From Candidatus Nitronauta litoralis (GTDB taxonomy: Bacteria; Nitrospinota; Nitrospinia; Nitrospinales; Nitrospinaceae): a stretch of DNA of 64,000 bases. Numbering within the stretch: position 1 is the stretch's first letter; each line of letters starts with the position of its first letter. The DNA lies in the NCBI GenBank assembly GCA_015698285.1, contig CP048685.1:992001-1056000 (forward strand), written 5' to 3'. Shown piece by piece: positions 1 through 9,152 of this stretch. A program made the position numbers and the translations under genes. The notes beneath the pieces are model-generated. The model saw only the letters and a list, made by a program, of their open reading frames with translations, did no database searches and was not told the origin of the DNA.

Positions 1-609
1 GTTTTTGGGGTTCCAGGGCCTTGCAGCAGGGGTCAGGGTTTCTTCAGCCTTTAACGAATGATCGCCGGCAATGAATACCCGTTTTTTTTGTCCAGGGTTC
101 GCGGTCCCGGCCGTCAGTTCAAGACCAACCAGAAATGGAAACTGACCCGGCTCCTCCAATGCCTGGAAATCAAAATGAAACTCATCGAACCGGTTGAGCA
201 CCGGTGAATTTATTTCCCCGGAACTTAATGGCACCGTAAGCGTTTGTTCAAGCGCGCCAGGAGACCACCAGTATGTATCCTTCAACCGGGACCACCCTTT
301 TGATTTTTCAAACGTATTGTTTACATTTTCTTTTTCAGGTTGAAAGCTTAAGGAATGAGTCACACGGTTTTCTTTTATGATTTTGCTCACCATATGGGCG
401 CGTGCACTGTACTCACCCGATGGGAGTCTTGTTTCTGATGGAATATTTTGGAAACTCGGTACACTCTGCTTTCCGCGTTCCGCCAGAAAAAACAATTTTG
501 AAGGTTTTTCTTTTTGTTCATTTGCGCTACTTACTGAAACCGCCACCATATATAGGCCGGACAAGAGGCAAAAAAGAAGAACTCCATATTTTTTTAAATT
601 AGTCATCAT
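1..609 (-). CDS. Exported protein of unknown function, 3' end beyond the window
   Basis: An open frame runs from ATG at 609 to the left edge (203 codons, no stop), so the C-terminus is missing. The start sits in an ATGA overlap with the stop codon of the upstream DUF2079 gene; a second in-frame ATG at 606 is an equally good start. The product begins MTNLKKY, followed by a hydrophobic stretch to about residue 27 and a small-residue region (SVSSANE) that looks like a signal peptidase I site. The rest is polar, with aromatic residues around positions 105-115 (DTYWWSPG) and a later beta-rich stretch. No domain is recognised. The coupling says it is co-translated with the glycan-region operon; periplasmic location is inferred. 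Confidence 0.7.
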   Translation of the reverse strand, partial: MMTNLKKYGVLLFCLLSGLYMVAVSVSSANEQKEKPSKLFFLAERGKQSVPSFQNIPSETRLPSGEYSARAHMVSKIIKENRVTHSLSFQPEKENVNNTFEKSKGWSRLKDTYWWSPGALEQTLTVPLSSGEINSPVLNRFDEFHFDFQALEEPGQFPFLVGLELTAGTANPGQKKRVFIAGDHSLKAEETLTPAARPWNPKN

Positions 610-2225
610 ATTGCTGCCTGAAACTGGGAACTTAACTCTTTCCTGGATTCCAGATAACGAGTTCGCCTGAGAATCAGGAAACGATCCCTGTCATATAAAA
701 TTTCGTAATTTTTCAGAGTCTCCTCGAGTAATTTCAGGAATTTTGCTGAGACTTCTCCATCTTCACAAGCACCTAACCTCCACTTGCAGGTCTTATCTCC
801 CCAAAACAAGGGGCGGGTAAGGTCCAGCACAACAAAATCTGCCCAGATAAAACCGGGTTGGGAAGTTGAATCTGTACCACGGACGTCTACCGGGGAATCT
901 ACCCCCCTGGGAAAAACAAAAATATGACTTCGCTGAGACAGATATGCTGTGTTGATATTGTTTTGAACGCTCACCGGAACAGTGGCAGGTATATATTCCT
1001 CCAAGGCCTGTCGAACAGCGGCATCTCGTTGTGAAGGAGCATACGCACTTAAGTGATACGACCAATCGTTTTCCTGATAGAAACGCCAACTTAAAAATGA
1101 AGGGGCATAGCGAGCATGGCCTATCAATAATCCGGCTATCACCAGAATATAAAAGGCGGGTTCTTTTAAATCGACCCAGGATCCGATTTTTCTGGCAACA
1201 GGGATTCCCCCGGCGAAAGAAACTATCATCGGAGCCACCAGTCCAGAGGTGTAATGAAAAAACAAACCGAAATGATTTGGATTGCGTGAAAGCAGCGCCA
1301 GAAAAATAATCGGCAACGCTACAATTAGCGGGGCCGGGGAAAGCAGCGAAAGAAATCCCAGGCAACCGAACACGACAAGAAGGTAGGTTTCTTTTCCAGA
1401 GTGATTGACAATTTCATCGATCCAATTCGAGGGATTGGTAAATAAAGTTTCGACCACCCCGAACATATCCTTCCCCAACCAGGAAAAAGCCTGAGTGTTA
1501 GGCCCCAAACGATCTCCCAGCGTATACATGGGCAAAATAATCTGGAGAGCAATAATGAAATAACCGAGACCCACCCCCATCAAACAAAAACCCGCTTTCC
1601 ATTGTTTTCGTACCAACGCCAGATATAGACCGCATGCAGCGGTTTGCAAGGCATACGGTTCTTTGATTCCACAAAGCAAAATAGCCGCGAAACAGGCAGC
1701 AGAATATTTTTCCTTTCGCTCAAACAGGAAAAACGCAAACAGCAGTGGAATAACCAGATGATCCGGATGGAAATCAAACAGATTGTTGTACCAGATAGGA
1801 AAATAGAGCGCGTACGCAACGGCAACCAGGGGTCCCCATTCTTTCCACAGCCATCGCAAGGGAAGCGCAATCATCAAAGCCTGCAACGCTAAAAGGGCCA
1901 GTGGAACTCTGTCTGGAGTTACTACTTTATGCAAAAGTGCCAGGAGCCAAAGGACTGGTTGAGCATGCCCGGATAAGGCCACCTGCCATTGTCCCTCAGC
2001 GACAAGAAAAACCCGGTTCAAATACAATCCCAAATCCAGGAAGGTGGTGTGCAAAGTAAGGTATTTTGCTCCAGCCATCATGGCAAAAACAACAAACAGG
2101 ATAACCGTCCAGCACCATGCTGTCAGGCCTCCGGTGGATACCGTCTGTTGCGTCTCTTCAGCAGATGGAGCCACGTTTTCCGGAACCGGAGAAACGACTG
2201 GCTCCGATGCTTGCGAAACAGTCAT
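606..2225 (-). CDS. DUF2079-family polytopic membrane protein
   Basis: The 539-residue product has a polar N-terminal tail of about 35 residues, then many hydrophobic segments (roughly 36-400) and a soluble C-terminal part. The pattern FDFHPDHLVIPLLFAFF near residue 150 is typical of DUF2079, a family of predicted GT-C-like membrane proteins of unknown substrate. GT-C enzymes use polyprenyl-phosphate sugars at the outer face of the membrane; that role here is inference. It overlaps the upstream GT2 gene by 4 bases and the downstream exported-protein gene by 4 bases, so the three are probably translated in series. The context is a surface-glycan gene cluster. Confidence 0.8.
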   Translation of the reverse strand: MTVSQASEPVVSPVPENVAPSAEETQQTVSTGGLTAWCWTVILFVVFAMMAGAKYLTLHTTFLDLGLYLNRVFLVAEGQWQVALSGHAQPVLWLLALLHKVVTPDRVPLALLALQALMIALPLRWLWKEWGPLVAVAYALYFPIWYNNLFDFHPDHLVIPLLFAFFLFERKEKYSAACFAAILLCGIKEPYALQTAACGLYLALVRKQWKAGFCLMGVGLGYFIIALQIILPMYTLGDRLGPNTQAFSWLGKDMFGVVETLFTNPSNWIDEIVNHSGKETYLLVVFGCLGFLSLLSPAPLIVALPIIFLALLSRNPNHFGLFFHYTSGLVAPMIVSFAGGIPVARKIGSWVDLKEPAFYILVIAGLLIGHARYAPSFLSWRFYQENDWSYHLSAYAPSQRDAAVRQALEEYIPATVPVSVQNNINTAYLSQRSHIFVFPRGVDSPVDVRGTDSTSQPGFIWADFVVLDLTRPLFWGDKTCKWRLGACEDGEVSAKFLKLLEETLKNYEILYDRDRFLILRRTRYLESRKELSSQFQAAI

Positions 2226-3187
2226 GAGGGCTCCATTGAAATAATTTGCTCCCTATAAATTTGCCGGTATGGGGTAATCGACTTGAGTCCGCTGAAGCCG
2301 TCCCGCATTCCCCGAACAAGAGCTTTCATGCAGGCTATCCGTTCTTTCCTGTAAACCAGCAGCTTGAGCCCAAAGTAGGCCAACAACGTCGCAGTGGAAA
2401 ACGCGAGTGAGACATATTCCTGCAATTGACTACTGGACCAGAGCTTGCAGGTCAGCAGTTTGTTTTTTGCCGTCAATTCAAGCCGCCACGGGTGGTTGAG
2501 AAAAGCGCCCTGTTCATGGTCGTGATAAATATGTGCTGGAGAAACCACCAGTAACCGGTAGCCGAAAAATCCACTGCGGTTGAAAAAATCCATTTCTTCA
2601 AACTGAAAAGGGAATCTCTTTTCATCGAACACCCCGACCTCTTCCAAGCAGGAACGATCCATAAAAAAGGCGGTGACGATTGTGTCGGTCTCCAACGTGT
2701 CAGGTAATGGTCCGTACTCTTTAAGCGTTCTTCCCTGCCCCTCAAAAGTCCCAAAAGTCGTCCACATGTTCAACCGGACACCGGCATACCAGAGCACATC
2801 CGGTTTTTCGTATTCAAACATCAAAGGGGCAAGAATAACTTTTTGCCCTTCGAGGGATTGCCGGGCTTTATAAAGTTCCTGGAATGCTTCTTCATGAACA
2901 ACCACATCATCATCAATACAAAACAAAAAGCGACCACAGGAGGCGGCAATACCCCGGTTACGGGAATGCGAGGCCTTCGAATTCACTTCATTCTGAAGCA
3001 GTTTGATATCCAAATGTCCGGCATATTTGCTGTTCAAAAACTCAAAGGTTCCATCAGGTGAGCAATCGTCGACAACGATTATTTCGCGGGAAAGCCCTTC
3101 CCAGTTTGCCTTCAGGACAGACTGGATGAGTCGTTCGACCTTGTCTTTCCGGTTATAGGTGATGATCACGACACTGACGTCTATCAT
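2222..3187 (-). CDS. Glycosyltransferase family 2
   Basis: A 321-residue GT-A fold enzyme. The N-terminus DVSVVIITYNRKDKVERLIQ is the GT2 nucleotide-binding start, EIIVVDDCSPDGT follows, and CIDDDVVVHEE near residue 92 carries the DXD-type metal/nucleotide motif. A later FQFEEMDFFNRS fits the GT2 acceptor-side ED motif. The C-terminal 80 residues contain a weakly hydrophobic segment. It should transfer a sugar from a nucleotide donor in the cytoplasm. It overlaps both neighbours by 4 bases (ATGA-type coupling). Donor and acceptor cannot be told from sequence. Confidence 0.88.
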   Translation of the reverse strand: MIDVSVVIITYNRKDKVERLIQSVLKANWEGLSREIIVVDDCSPDGTFEFLNSKYAGHLDIKLLQNEVNSKASHSRNRGIAASCGRFLFCIDDDVVVHEEAFQELYKARQSLEGQKVILAPLMFEYEKPDVLWYAGVRLNMWTTFGTFEGQGRTLKEYGPLPDTLETDTIVTAFFMDRSCLEEVGVFDEKRFPFQFEEMDFFNRSGFFGYRLLVVSPAHIYHDHEQGAFLNHPWRLELTAKNKLLTCKLWSSSQLQEYVSLAFSTATLLAYFGLKLLVYRKERIACMKALVRGMRDGFSGLKSITPYRQIYREQIISMEPS

Positions 3188-4179
3188 TTGCCTACCCCTG
3201 AAATTTTTTCTTCCGGAGCTGTGTAAAACCCGCCATAGGAATTTCCCGAAATCAGGACCTTTAACGCTTTGGGTAATTTTTTTAATGGTTCCATGATCAG
3301 GCCCCGCTCAAGAAAAGCGGCGATTATATGGAACCTGGAAAAAGTTTTAGGCATCATGTATTCACCGCCCATCTCATCAAGCGGATTTTGGGAATCAAAA
3401 AAATACTCATAGAAATCGTCGAGGACCTTGAGGGTTCTGAGGTAAGCCCGTTCCCAGTGGTATTTTCGGGCCTGACCTCGACAATAATCTTTATCTGCTC
3501 CCTTCTCGATCGAGTGAAGGTAGACAAGTTCCGACAGGGTGAAATGCATGGGCTCATAATTCATGTGAGCAACGTGAATTAAATAGTCCATCGTTACATT
3601 TGGAATCGCGACGTCAACACCATTGAAATTTTCAATGCGTGGGTCCGACAGGATATCTGCATAATCCATATAATCGACGGCGACCCAGGAGCAACGCCCA
3701 TGCAGATGCAGCTTGAATTTTTCTTTGGAATAATAAACAGCCTTGTCTTCATCGTAGTCAATGTCCAGTGAAGGTCCCAGAAGCCCATCGAGAGCTTTCA
3801 TGGCTCCCGTAAAATCTGACACCAGAAAATCAAGGTCATTGGGTATTCGGTCATAATTTCGAAACGTTTTATGCAGCACAAAATCCTGCGGAAATTCGTT
3901 TTGCAAAAATCGGATTCCCGCCTGAATGTCTTGGACCTTTTTCTCACCCGAGGAAACAATCTCCTCAATACGTGAAAGCGCCGACGACTCAATATTTTTT
4001 CCATGCTCGTTTAAAGCATGACGGGCGACGTGAAACAACAGGTTATTGCCCTTGGCGTAAGCGAGCAAAAACTCCCAGTCCATATTTTCGATTTGACAGC
4101 CCCTTTCAGGCACGAGAGGAAAGGGGCCGCGCAGGGAATTTAGAACAAATTTTATTTCATTGGATCTATCCATTTTCAC
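3184..4179 (-). CDS. Nucleotidyltransferase-like protein (PF14907 type)
   Basis: The 331-residue protein resembles the uncharacterised nucleotidyltransferase family PF14907. The best sign is the motif RIPNDLDFLV near residue 116, an NTP-transferase strand-helix motif with paired acidic residues. It is followed by LHLHGRCSWVAVDY, and by HVAHMNYEPMHFTLSELVYLH in the helical half. Family members occur beside HPr-kinase-like genes in exopolysaccharide and peptide-modification clusters, as here: the adjacent gene upstream is HPr-kinase-like and overlaps it by 4 bases. The substrate is unknown. A role in modifying a carrier, sugar or protein of the glycan pathway is inference. Confidence 0.7.
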   Translation of the reverse strand: MKMDRSNEIKFVLNSLRGPFPLVPERGCQIENMDWEFLLAYAKGNNLLFHVARHALNEHGKNIESSALSRIEEIVSSGEKKVQDIQAGIRFLQNEFPQDFVLHKTFRNYDRIPNDLDFLVSDFTGAMKALDGLLGPSLDIDYDEDKAVYYSKEKFKLHLHGRCSWVAVDYMDYADILSDPRIENFNGVDVAIPNVTMDYLIHVAHMNYEPMHFTLSELVYLHSIEKGADKDYCRGQARKYHWERAYLRTLKVLDDFYEYFFDSQNPLDEMGGEYMMPKTFSRFHIIAAFLERGLIMEPLKKLPKALKVLISGNSYGGFYTAPEEKISGVGK

Positions 4180-5138
4180 TTCGCCATTTGAATGATTTGA
4201 TTGAGATAAAATTTTCCATGGCCTCTCAAGGTGACGGCCGGAATATCAAGACACTGATTGAAAGCCTCCCGGGTTTTTTCTTCAAGCCGACCTGAATACC
4301 CATATAAATAGTCCAGTGCCGCACTTATCCTTTCAAAACCATAGGGAAATGTTTTTTTGTTTATTGCGTTTAAACGCCTCATCGCCGTTTCCCGGTTCAA
4401 TGAAAAAGCATCATTGACCAGGCCCCTTTCCAGAAAAACGATCTGGTCTGGCTTAAACGAATCACAGATGGAATCGCCCATAACCTGATCGGGCGTCGTA
4501 TAGCGTTCCCTTGAATAAAACGCCGACCTCCCCAGTCGATTTCGTATCAACTGGGGATATCCAAAAACCCTTCCTTCGTTAAGAATGCATGTATCGTCAG
4601 AAAGGTAATCGAATTCTGCCGGATACTGTTTATGAGCCTCCAAAGTGAGACGTGTTTTCCCGATACCGCCAAATGAGGTAACCAGAAAGTTTTTTTCTTT
4701 CAGGCGAAATCCGGCAGCAAGAATCATGATGGCCTCTTTTTTAAACAGTGCTAATCCCACCATCAGCTTCATAAAATGCTCCAGAGGAAACAGGGAAGAC
4801 AGGGGAACCCGGACGATCTTCCTCAAAAACCTGGCGAAACGTTTGTTGATTAAAATTTTTGTACCCGAGGGTTTATCAAAATCACAGACTGCCAGGAAAA
4901 AATTAAACCCAAAGGGAGCCCATCGCGAAATCAACGTGTTTTGTTCGGTGTTGAAGAATACACCGGGCATCATTTCGGTTGTCGACCGCAACATGTTCTC
5001 AAACGCATTGTCCTGTTCAAATCTGAACGTCAAGTCAGCCTCCACCTCCGTTTCACCTTCAGTGCGGAAAGAAGGGGGCAACAGTGGAATTTCAGATTCC
5101 ACCGACAAAATACCGTGAATGTTATATCGTCGTGACAT
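4176..5138 (-). CDS. HPr kinase-like P-loop protein
   Basis: I take ATG at 5138 (MSRRYNIHG) as the start. An in-frame extension to 5207 exists but lies wholly inside the preceding gene. The 320-residue product has a P-loop FGGIGKT (about residues 156-162) and an acidic pair LSDDTCI (about 179-185), followed by a glycine/proline segment (GRVFGYPQLIRNR) of the HprK/PckA-type fold. It lacks the N-terminal sensor domain of true HPr kinase. Relatives are predicted small-molecule or protein serine kinases in polysaccharide and peptide clusters. It is sandwiched between a thymidylate-kinase-like gene (17-base overlap) and the PF14907 gene (4-base overlap), which suggests one functional unit. Confidence 0.7.
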   Translation of the reverse strand: MSRRYNIHGILSVESEIPLLPPSFRTEGETEVEADLTFRFEQDNAFENMLRSTTEMMPGVFFNTEQNTLISRWAPFGFNFFLAVCDFDKPSGTKILINKRFARFLRKIVRVPLSSLFPLEHFMKLMVGLALFKKEAIMILAAGFRLKEKNFLVTSFGGIGKTRLTLEAHKQYPAEFDYLSDDTCILNEGRVFGYPQLIRNRLGRSAFYSRERYTTPDQVMGDSICDSFKPDQIVFLERGLVNDAFSLNRETAMRRLNAINKKTFPYGFERISAALDYLYGYSGRLEEKTREAFNQCLDIPAVTLRGHGKFYLNQIIQMAK

Positions 5139-5745
5139 TTGCCTGAGACCCGGGATCGCATTGTTTGAGTGCCTGTTCCAGCACGTTTTTCTCTGGCTGT
5201 TCTGCATCCAGAATCGAAATGTTTAAGACTTCTGCCATTTCCCGATAAAGGGAACGGTAAAGTTGGGCAGACTCCAAAGTGTGTTCCGGCTTTCGCGCAA
5301 TAACGGTTTCCGGTTTTGCATCCAGAAAGAACACATGATCCGGGCGAGGCAGACGCCGACCAACTGCGTAGGCCAACGATTTTTTTTCCGGGAAGTCCCG
5401 AATAACAGCCAGCAGGACATCGTAGAAATAGCGATCGTATAGAATGACATCCAACGCCAGTTGATTGTTTCTCCGTTGGGTGATGTACGAATCGATGATG
5501 ACATTAATAAATCGTGCCCAGAATTTGAGTCCGCGTCCGAAAAACCCATCTTTGCGCCCCCGTATCCATTTAACGAGGCCGCGCAGCAAGCCTGAATCCT
5601 GAGCGCGAGCCATTACCGTTTGACCTTTTGAAAACAGGTGAAACATCTTTACCCGCTTTCCCTGTTCTTTAAAGTGTTTCTCCAATTCACTGACCAGGGT
5701 CGATTTCCCCGTCCCGTCCAGACCAGAGAGCGCGATTCGCATCAT
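5122..5745 (-). CDS. Thymidylate kinase-like P-loop kinase
   Basis: The 207-residue protein starts MMRIALSGLDGTGKSTL, a clear Walker A in the thymidylate-kinase style. It has LYDRYFYDVL near residue 104 (the DR[YH] motif) and DHVFFLDAKPETVIARK near 136. It is about the size of Tmk, but its place between a GT-C-like membrane protein and an HPr-kinase-like gene in a glycan cluster makes a housekeeping dTMP kinase unlikely. A specialised kinase for a sugar, lipid or nucleotide is more probable (inference). It overlaps the upstream gene by 4 bases. Confidence 0.75.
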   Translation of the reverse strand: MMRIALSGLDGTGKSTLVSELEKHFKEQGKRVKMFHLFSKGQTVMARAQDSGLLRGLVKWIRGRKDGFFGRGLKFWARFINVIIDSYITQRRNNQLALDVILYDRYFYDVLLAVIRDFPEKKSLAYAVGRRLPRPDHVFFLDAKPETVIARKPEHTLESAQLYRSLYREMAEVLNISILDAEQPEKNVLEQALKQCDPGSQANVTTI

Positions 5746-8027
5746 TCCGGCCTCCTGACTGGTCTGATCAATAACAGATAACCCAGTGCAATCGCTACCA
5801 GCAGGCAGGTGGTTAAATAAATCAATGTCAAAACCCGCTGAGCTTCCAGTTCAACAATGACCGTCTGCTCCCCATCAGAAAGAGACAGACTGGATGGATC
5901 CACAAGCCAGCCGTTAAAAATTCCGTTCACTTTGATCTGCTTCAGCTCTTCACCATTCAAATGGGCTTTCCATTGAGGTGAAAAATGAATCCGGGAAGCC
6001 AGGATCGCCGGGTTTTCGTTGTTGGGATCCAAATGAACTTTTACCTGATACTTGCTACGGTTCAATCGGGACAGGCTGTTGATTTCAAGTTGCCCGGGGC
6101 TCTTTATTTTTTTATCAACAAAATCTGAAAAATCCCTGTCCGTCAATAACCAGTAGACATCGTTTGGAGATTGGGTTTCAAAGGAGTTGACCTTATCTGG
6201 AGAATAGATAACATCCTCACCTATTCGTGCTTCATATAAAGTGTGCTCTCCAAATTTCCGCGAATTTAAGAAAGGGAACTTTTCCAGGAAGGATTTGACA
6301 TCACCGACTGGTGTCCGCATTTCGGGGAATGAGGAAGGCGTGACAAGAAAATCTTCTGTGAAAATTACGTAACGAATATTATAGAGCTTTAATATATTCT
6401 GAAAGGCCTGCTCATTCCGTGAAACAATCGCATTTTTTAAAAATTGATTGAGTGAAAAAACAGGATGACGGGCACTGAAATTAGAATTCACAGGATGTCT
6501 CAATAAAAATGCGTAAGGATCAAATCCAAAATATCCTCCTCCATATTGACTCCAGTCATACCCTTTGGTCTCTCCCGATGTTGGGAGAACCAGAACACCA
6601 AAATCACCCTCTTTCTGATTTAAAAAACTGGACAGCTCTTTAACATGCGGAGGAATGGTAAAAGCTGCCGAAACATGATGCCGGTCTTCAACATTGTCTT
6701 TTAATAAAACCATAAAAGCCGGGGATCCGATCAATCTTGGAAAGTTCACGATACAAACGCTCACTATCAATGCCGTCGGAATTCCCCATTTCCAGATTTT
6801 TTTTAAAGTTCTCGATTCCAACATCCACAAGATCAACCCACCAGCAAAGATTGCGTACATGAAATGAATGATAAACATATAGGTGGGTGGGCGTCTGAAT
6901 ACGTACAGAGGAAAATTCCTCATTAAAAATTCGATCACTCCCCCAAAGGGAGCTCGTAAAGCGGCAAATATCGGGATCGCTAACAAAAACATGAGGCCCA
7001 ACGCCAGGAAAGATGAATTTTCTTTTCGGCGTACAACCAGCACAAAAAATGCACATGCCGCCAGAAGAGGAACGCAGGACAGCACCCGCATGGCGGGACT
7101 TAGCTGAAGTGAGGAAAATCGTGTGTATTTCAGGTTAACTCCAACTTCCATTTGAGGGATAAAATATCCCTTACCCGTCAATATCCTGTTGTAGCGGGTT
7201 GTTGGATATTCTGAAACAAACCGCATGGACTGAATGGTGTCCTCCATGTAGCCGCCCTTACGGGAAAGCGCTTCCTGTGTCGCAGAATTTAAAAAATTGG
7301 GAACAACCCACCAAAGATGGAACACCACCGCGCAGACGCCCAAAAGCAAATAACGAACTACCAACCGTTTAAAAGGAAATCGGTCAAGAATACCCTGAGC
7401 AAAATAAAACAAACTCAACATCAAAAGAACGAACGCAGCGACAGGTAGGTTTCCAAGCCCCGTCACCATCAGCAAACTGAGTAGACAGGGGATCAAAATC
7501 CAACGTATCGTTTCGCTTGAGCCCTGGGCTCGAATGAGTTTATCCAGACAAATTAATAGAAACGGGAAATAGGCCAGAATGAAAATAATATTAAAATTGT
7601 AGTGGCCCCGCAAAAACCAGTACTCGTTAAACATGTACATGAAGGCAGCTATCAAAGCGGTCACTTTTACAGGAGCGCCTGTTTTATTTTTATACAGGTA
7701 GCGCACCAGGCAATACATGGAAAAACCCGCCAGGAAATAGTGCAGGTAAAATACCAGCGAATTTGCAACGTTAAGGGGAAAGATCCAGCTCAGAACAAAC
7801 GTTTCGAGGATCAATGGGAAATAGGAGAGGAGATTAAAAAAACGTCCGCCAATACTGCTCGGGTCCCAGGCAGTCAACAGGTTGGAAAGCTGAAGGGAAG
7901 GATTGATCGGTGGCAGATTGATATCCCAGATTGAATAGAACCCACCCCTCAGCACCACCAGAATTGGCAGCGAAAAAACCAACAATAACCCGAGAGGTCC
8001 CCGGTTCTCTTTAATGAATCTGGCCAT
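5742..8027 (-). CDS. GT-C / YfhO-like polytopic membrane protein
   Basis: The 761-residue product has about a dozen hydrophobic segments between residues 10 and 410, a large soluble region, and a last membrane helix before IRPVRRPE. The N-terminal loop YSIWDINLPPINPS carries acidic residues where GT-C enzymes keep their catalytic base. The C-terminal region has the YfhO-like pattern FSPQWKAHLNGEELKQIKV...GIFNGW. YfhO and the related arabinofuranosyltransferase-type proteins glycosylate lipids or polymers on the outer side of the membrane; that activity is inferred. It overlaps the SGNH gene by 17 bases and the kinase gene by 4. Confidence 0.75.
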   Translation of the reverse strand: MARFIKENRGPLGLLLVFSLPILVVLRGGFYSIWDINLPPINPSLQLSNLLTAWDPSSIGGRFFNLLSYFPLILETFVLSWIFPLNVANSLVFYLHYFLAGFSMYCLVRYLYKNKTGAPVKVTALIAAFMYMFNEYWFLRGHYNFNIIFILAYFPFLLICLDKLIRAQGSSETIRWILIPCLLSLLMVTGLGNLPVAAFVLLMLSLFYFAQGILDRFPFKRLVVRYLLLGVCAVVFHLWWVVPNFLNSATQEALSRKGGYMEDTIQSMRFVSEYPTTRYNRILTGKGYFIPQMEVGVNLKYTRFSSLQLSPAMRVLSCVPLLAACAFFVLVVRRKENSSFLALGLMFLLAIPIFAALRAPFGGVIEFLMRNFPLYVFRRPPTYMFIIHFMYAIFAGGLILWMLESRTLKKIWKWGIPTALIVSVCIVNFPRLIGSPAFMVLLKDNVEDRHHVSAAFTIPPHVKELSSFLNQKEGDFGVLVLPTSGETKGYDWSQYGGGYFGFDPYAFLLRHPVNSNFSARHPVFSLNQFLKNAIVSRNEQAFQNILKLYNIRYVIFTEDFLVTPSSFPEMRTPVGDVKSFLEKFPFLNSRKFGEHTLYEARIGEDVIYSPDKVNSFETQSPNDVYWLLTDRDFSDFVDKKIKSPGQLEINSLSRLNRSKYQVKVHLDPNNENPAILASRIHFSPQWKAHLNGEELKQIKVNGIFNGWLVDPSSLSLSDGEQTVIVELEAQRVLTLIYLTTCLLVAIALGYLLLIRPVRRPE

Positions 8028-9117
8028 CCTGCTTTAAACGTTCATGCAGTGCGCGGGCTGCAATCGATTGTGCCAGTGGATTTGGATGCGCGTCATCCTG
8101 AAACCTCAATCCCCTGGGTTCGTATTCCCTGTAGGCCGGGAACAAATCAATGACGTTGAAACCTCTATCCTGTGCCATCGCTTTAATTTTTTCCAAAACA
8201 TCGACCTGATAGCTTTCATCCCAATCCCTGCTGTTTTCCAAATTGGGAAACAATAAAAGGTAACCAGGAATTTTTCTCTGCTTCAAGTATTTGGAGAATT
8301 GATCATAAGTCTCCGTAAGCTTGTTCCAGGAATCAGTGTGATTAAAATACAAATGCCTTGGATAATGCCATTGCACTGTTTCCTTGAGGTATCGATCTGC
8401 CAGGAAATTTAAAAACTGAAAGGGTTGACCCAGCTCCCGAAACGCTGAAACTTTTTTAAACAACCCATTTGATTGCAACAGATCTTCACGGATCAAATCC
8501 ATTGCCTCCCCTGATGACATCCGTCGCTTTCTAGACGGGTGCTTTTGCAAAATGTCGTTTAACACATACCCGATCACCAGAAGATCCGGTTGGAAATGAC
8601 GACCCAGGGTTTCCAGCATATTCAATTCTTCCCAGGCTGTGTAACCGCAATAGGAAAGAGTGAGCAGGTCTACATTTTGATTTTCCAATTTTCTTTGCAG
8701 AATTTTTGGATACGCAAGATCGAAACTATGCAAACCATGCCCCTTGGTATAGGAGTCACCAATAATCAGTATTCGTTTTTTATTTTTACTTTTTTGGTAC
8801 CTCTGTTTTAATTGTTTAGGCGTGTAGTTTTTAGACAGCCCCTCTCCAAGACAGGTCCAGTTAATTTTGACCGGTTGTCCACTGGCATCCACCGTTCCGG
8901 TTTGATTCAACTCCATTCCCTTTTTCAATCCACTACCGGAAGCACTCTCCAGAGCTGGAATCAGCTTTCCCAGCGACCCCATCCGGAAAAGAACTTCAAT
9001 GGCCAGCAGGCACAACCCGAGGGAAACAATTACCAGAAAAAAATTGACCAGGGCCGAACCCCGCTTCTCCGGTTCCCCCTCCCCGTGAGGAGCCATTTTT
9101 TCGTAAGTCAGTGCCAT
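8011..9117 (-). CDS. Membrane-anchored SGNH/GDSL hydrolase
   Basis: A 368-residue protein with one N-terminal membrane helix (about 24-45), then an SGNH fold. Block I is ILIIGDSYTKG near residue 118 with the nucleophile serine, a GYVLND segment supplies the Asn block, and DDAHPNPLAQ near the C-terminus gives the catalytic Asp-His pair. Such proteins in polysaccharide loci remove or transfer acetyl groups on the exported glycan. The anchor suggests that the catalytic domain faces the periplasm. Spacing to the FkbM methyltransferase gene upstream is 35 bases, and it overlaps the GT-C gene. Confidence 0.83.
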   Translation of the reverse strand: MALTYEKMAPHGEGEPEKRGSALVNFFLVIVSLGLCLLAIEVLFRMGSLGKLIPALESASGSGLKKGMELNQTGTVDASGQPVKINWTCLGEGLSKNYTPKQLKQRYQKSKNKKRILIIGDSYTKGHGLHSFDLAYPKILQRKLENQNVDLLTLSYCGYTAWEELNMLETLGRHFQPDLLVIGYVLNDILQKHPSRKRRMSSGEAMDLIREDLLQSNGLFKKVSAFRELGQPFQFLNFLADRYLKETVQWHYPRHLYFNHTDSWNKLTETYDQFSKYLKQRKIPGYLLLFPNLENSRDWDESYQVDVLEKIKAMAQDRGFNVIDLFPAYREYEPRGLRFQDDAHPNPLAQSIAARALHERLKQDGQIH

Positions 9118-9152
9118 CAGTTAACCAGCCGCCTGTTGTAACGTTCAAAGGT

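Noticed and set aside
377-670. Plus-strand frames of 97 and 66 codons near the left edge
   Set aside because: The minus strand has a longer open frame with a signal peptide that is coupled to the upstream gene; the plus frames are its shadows.
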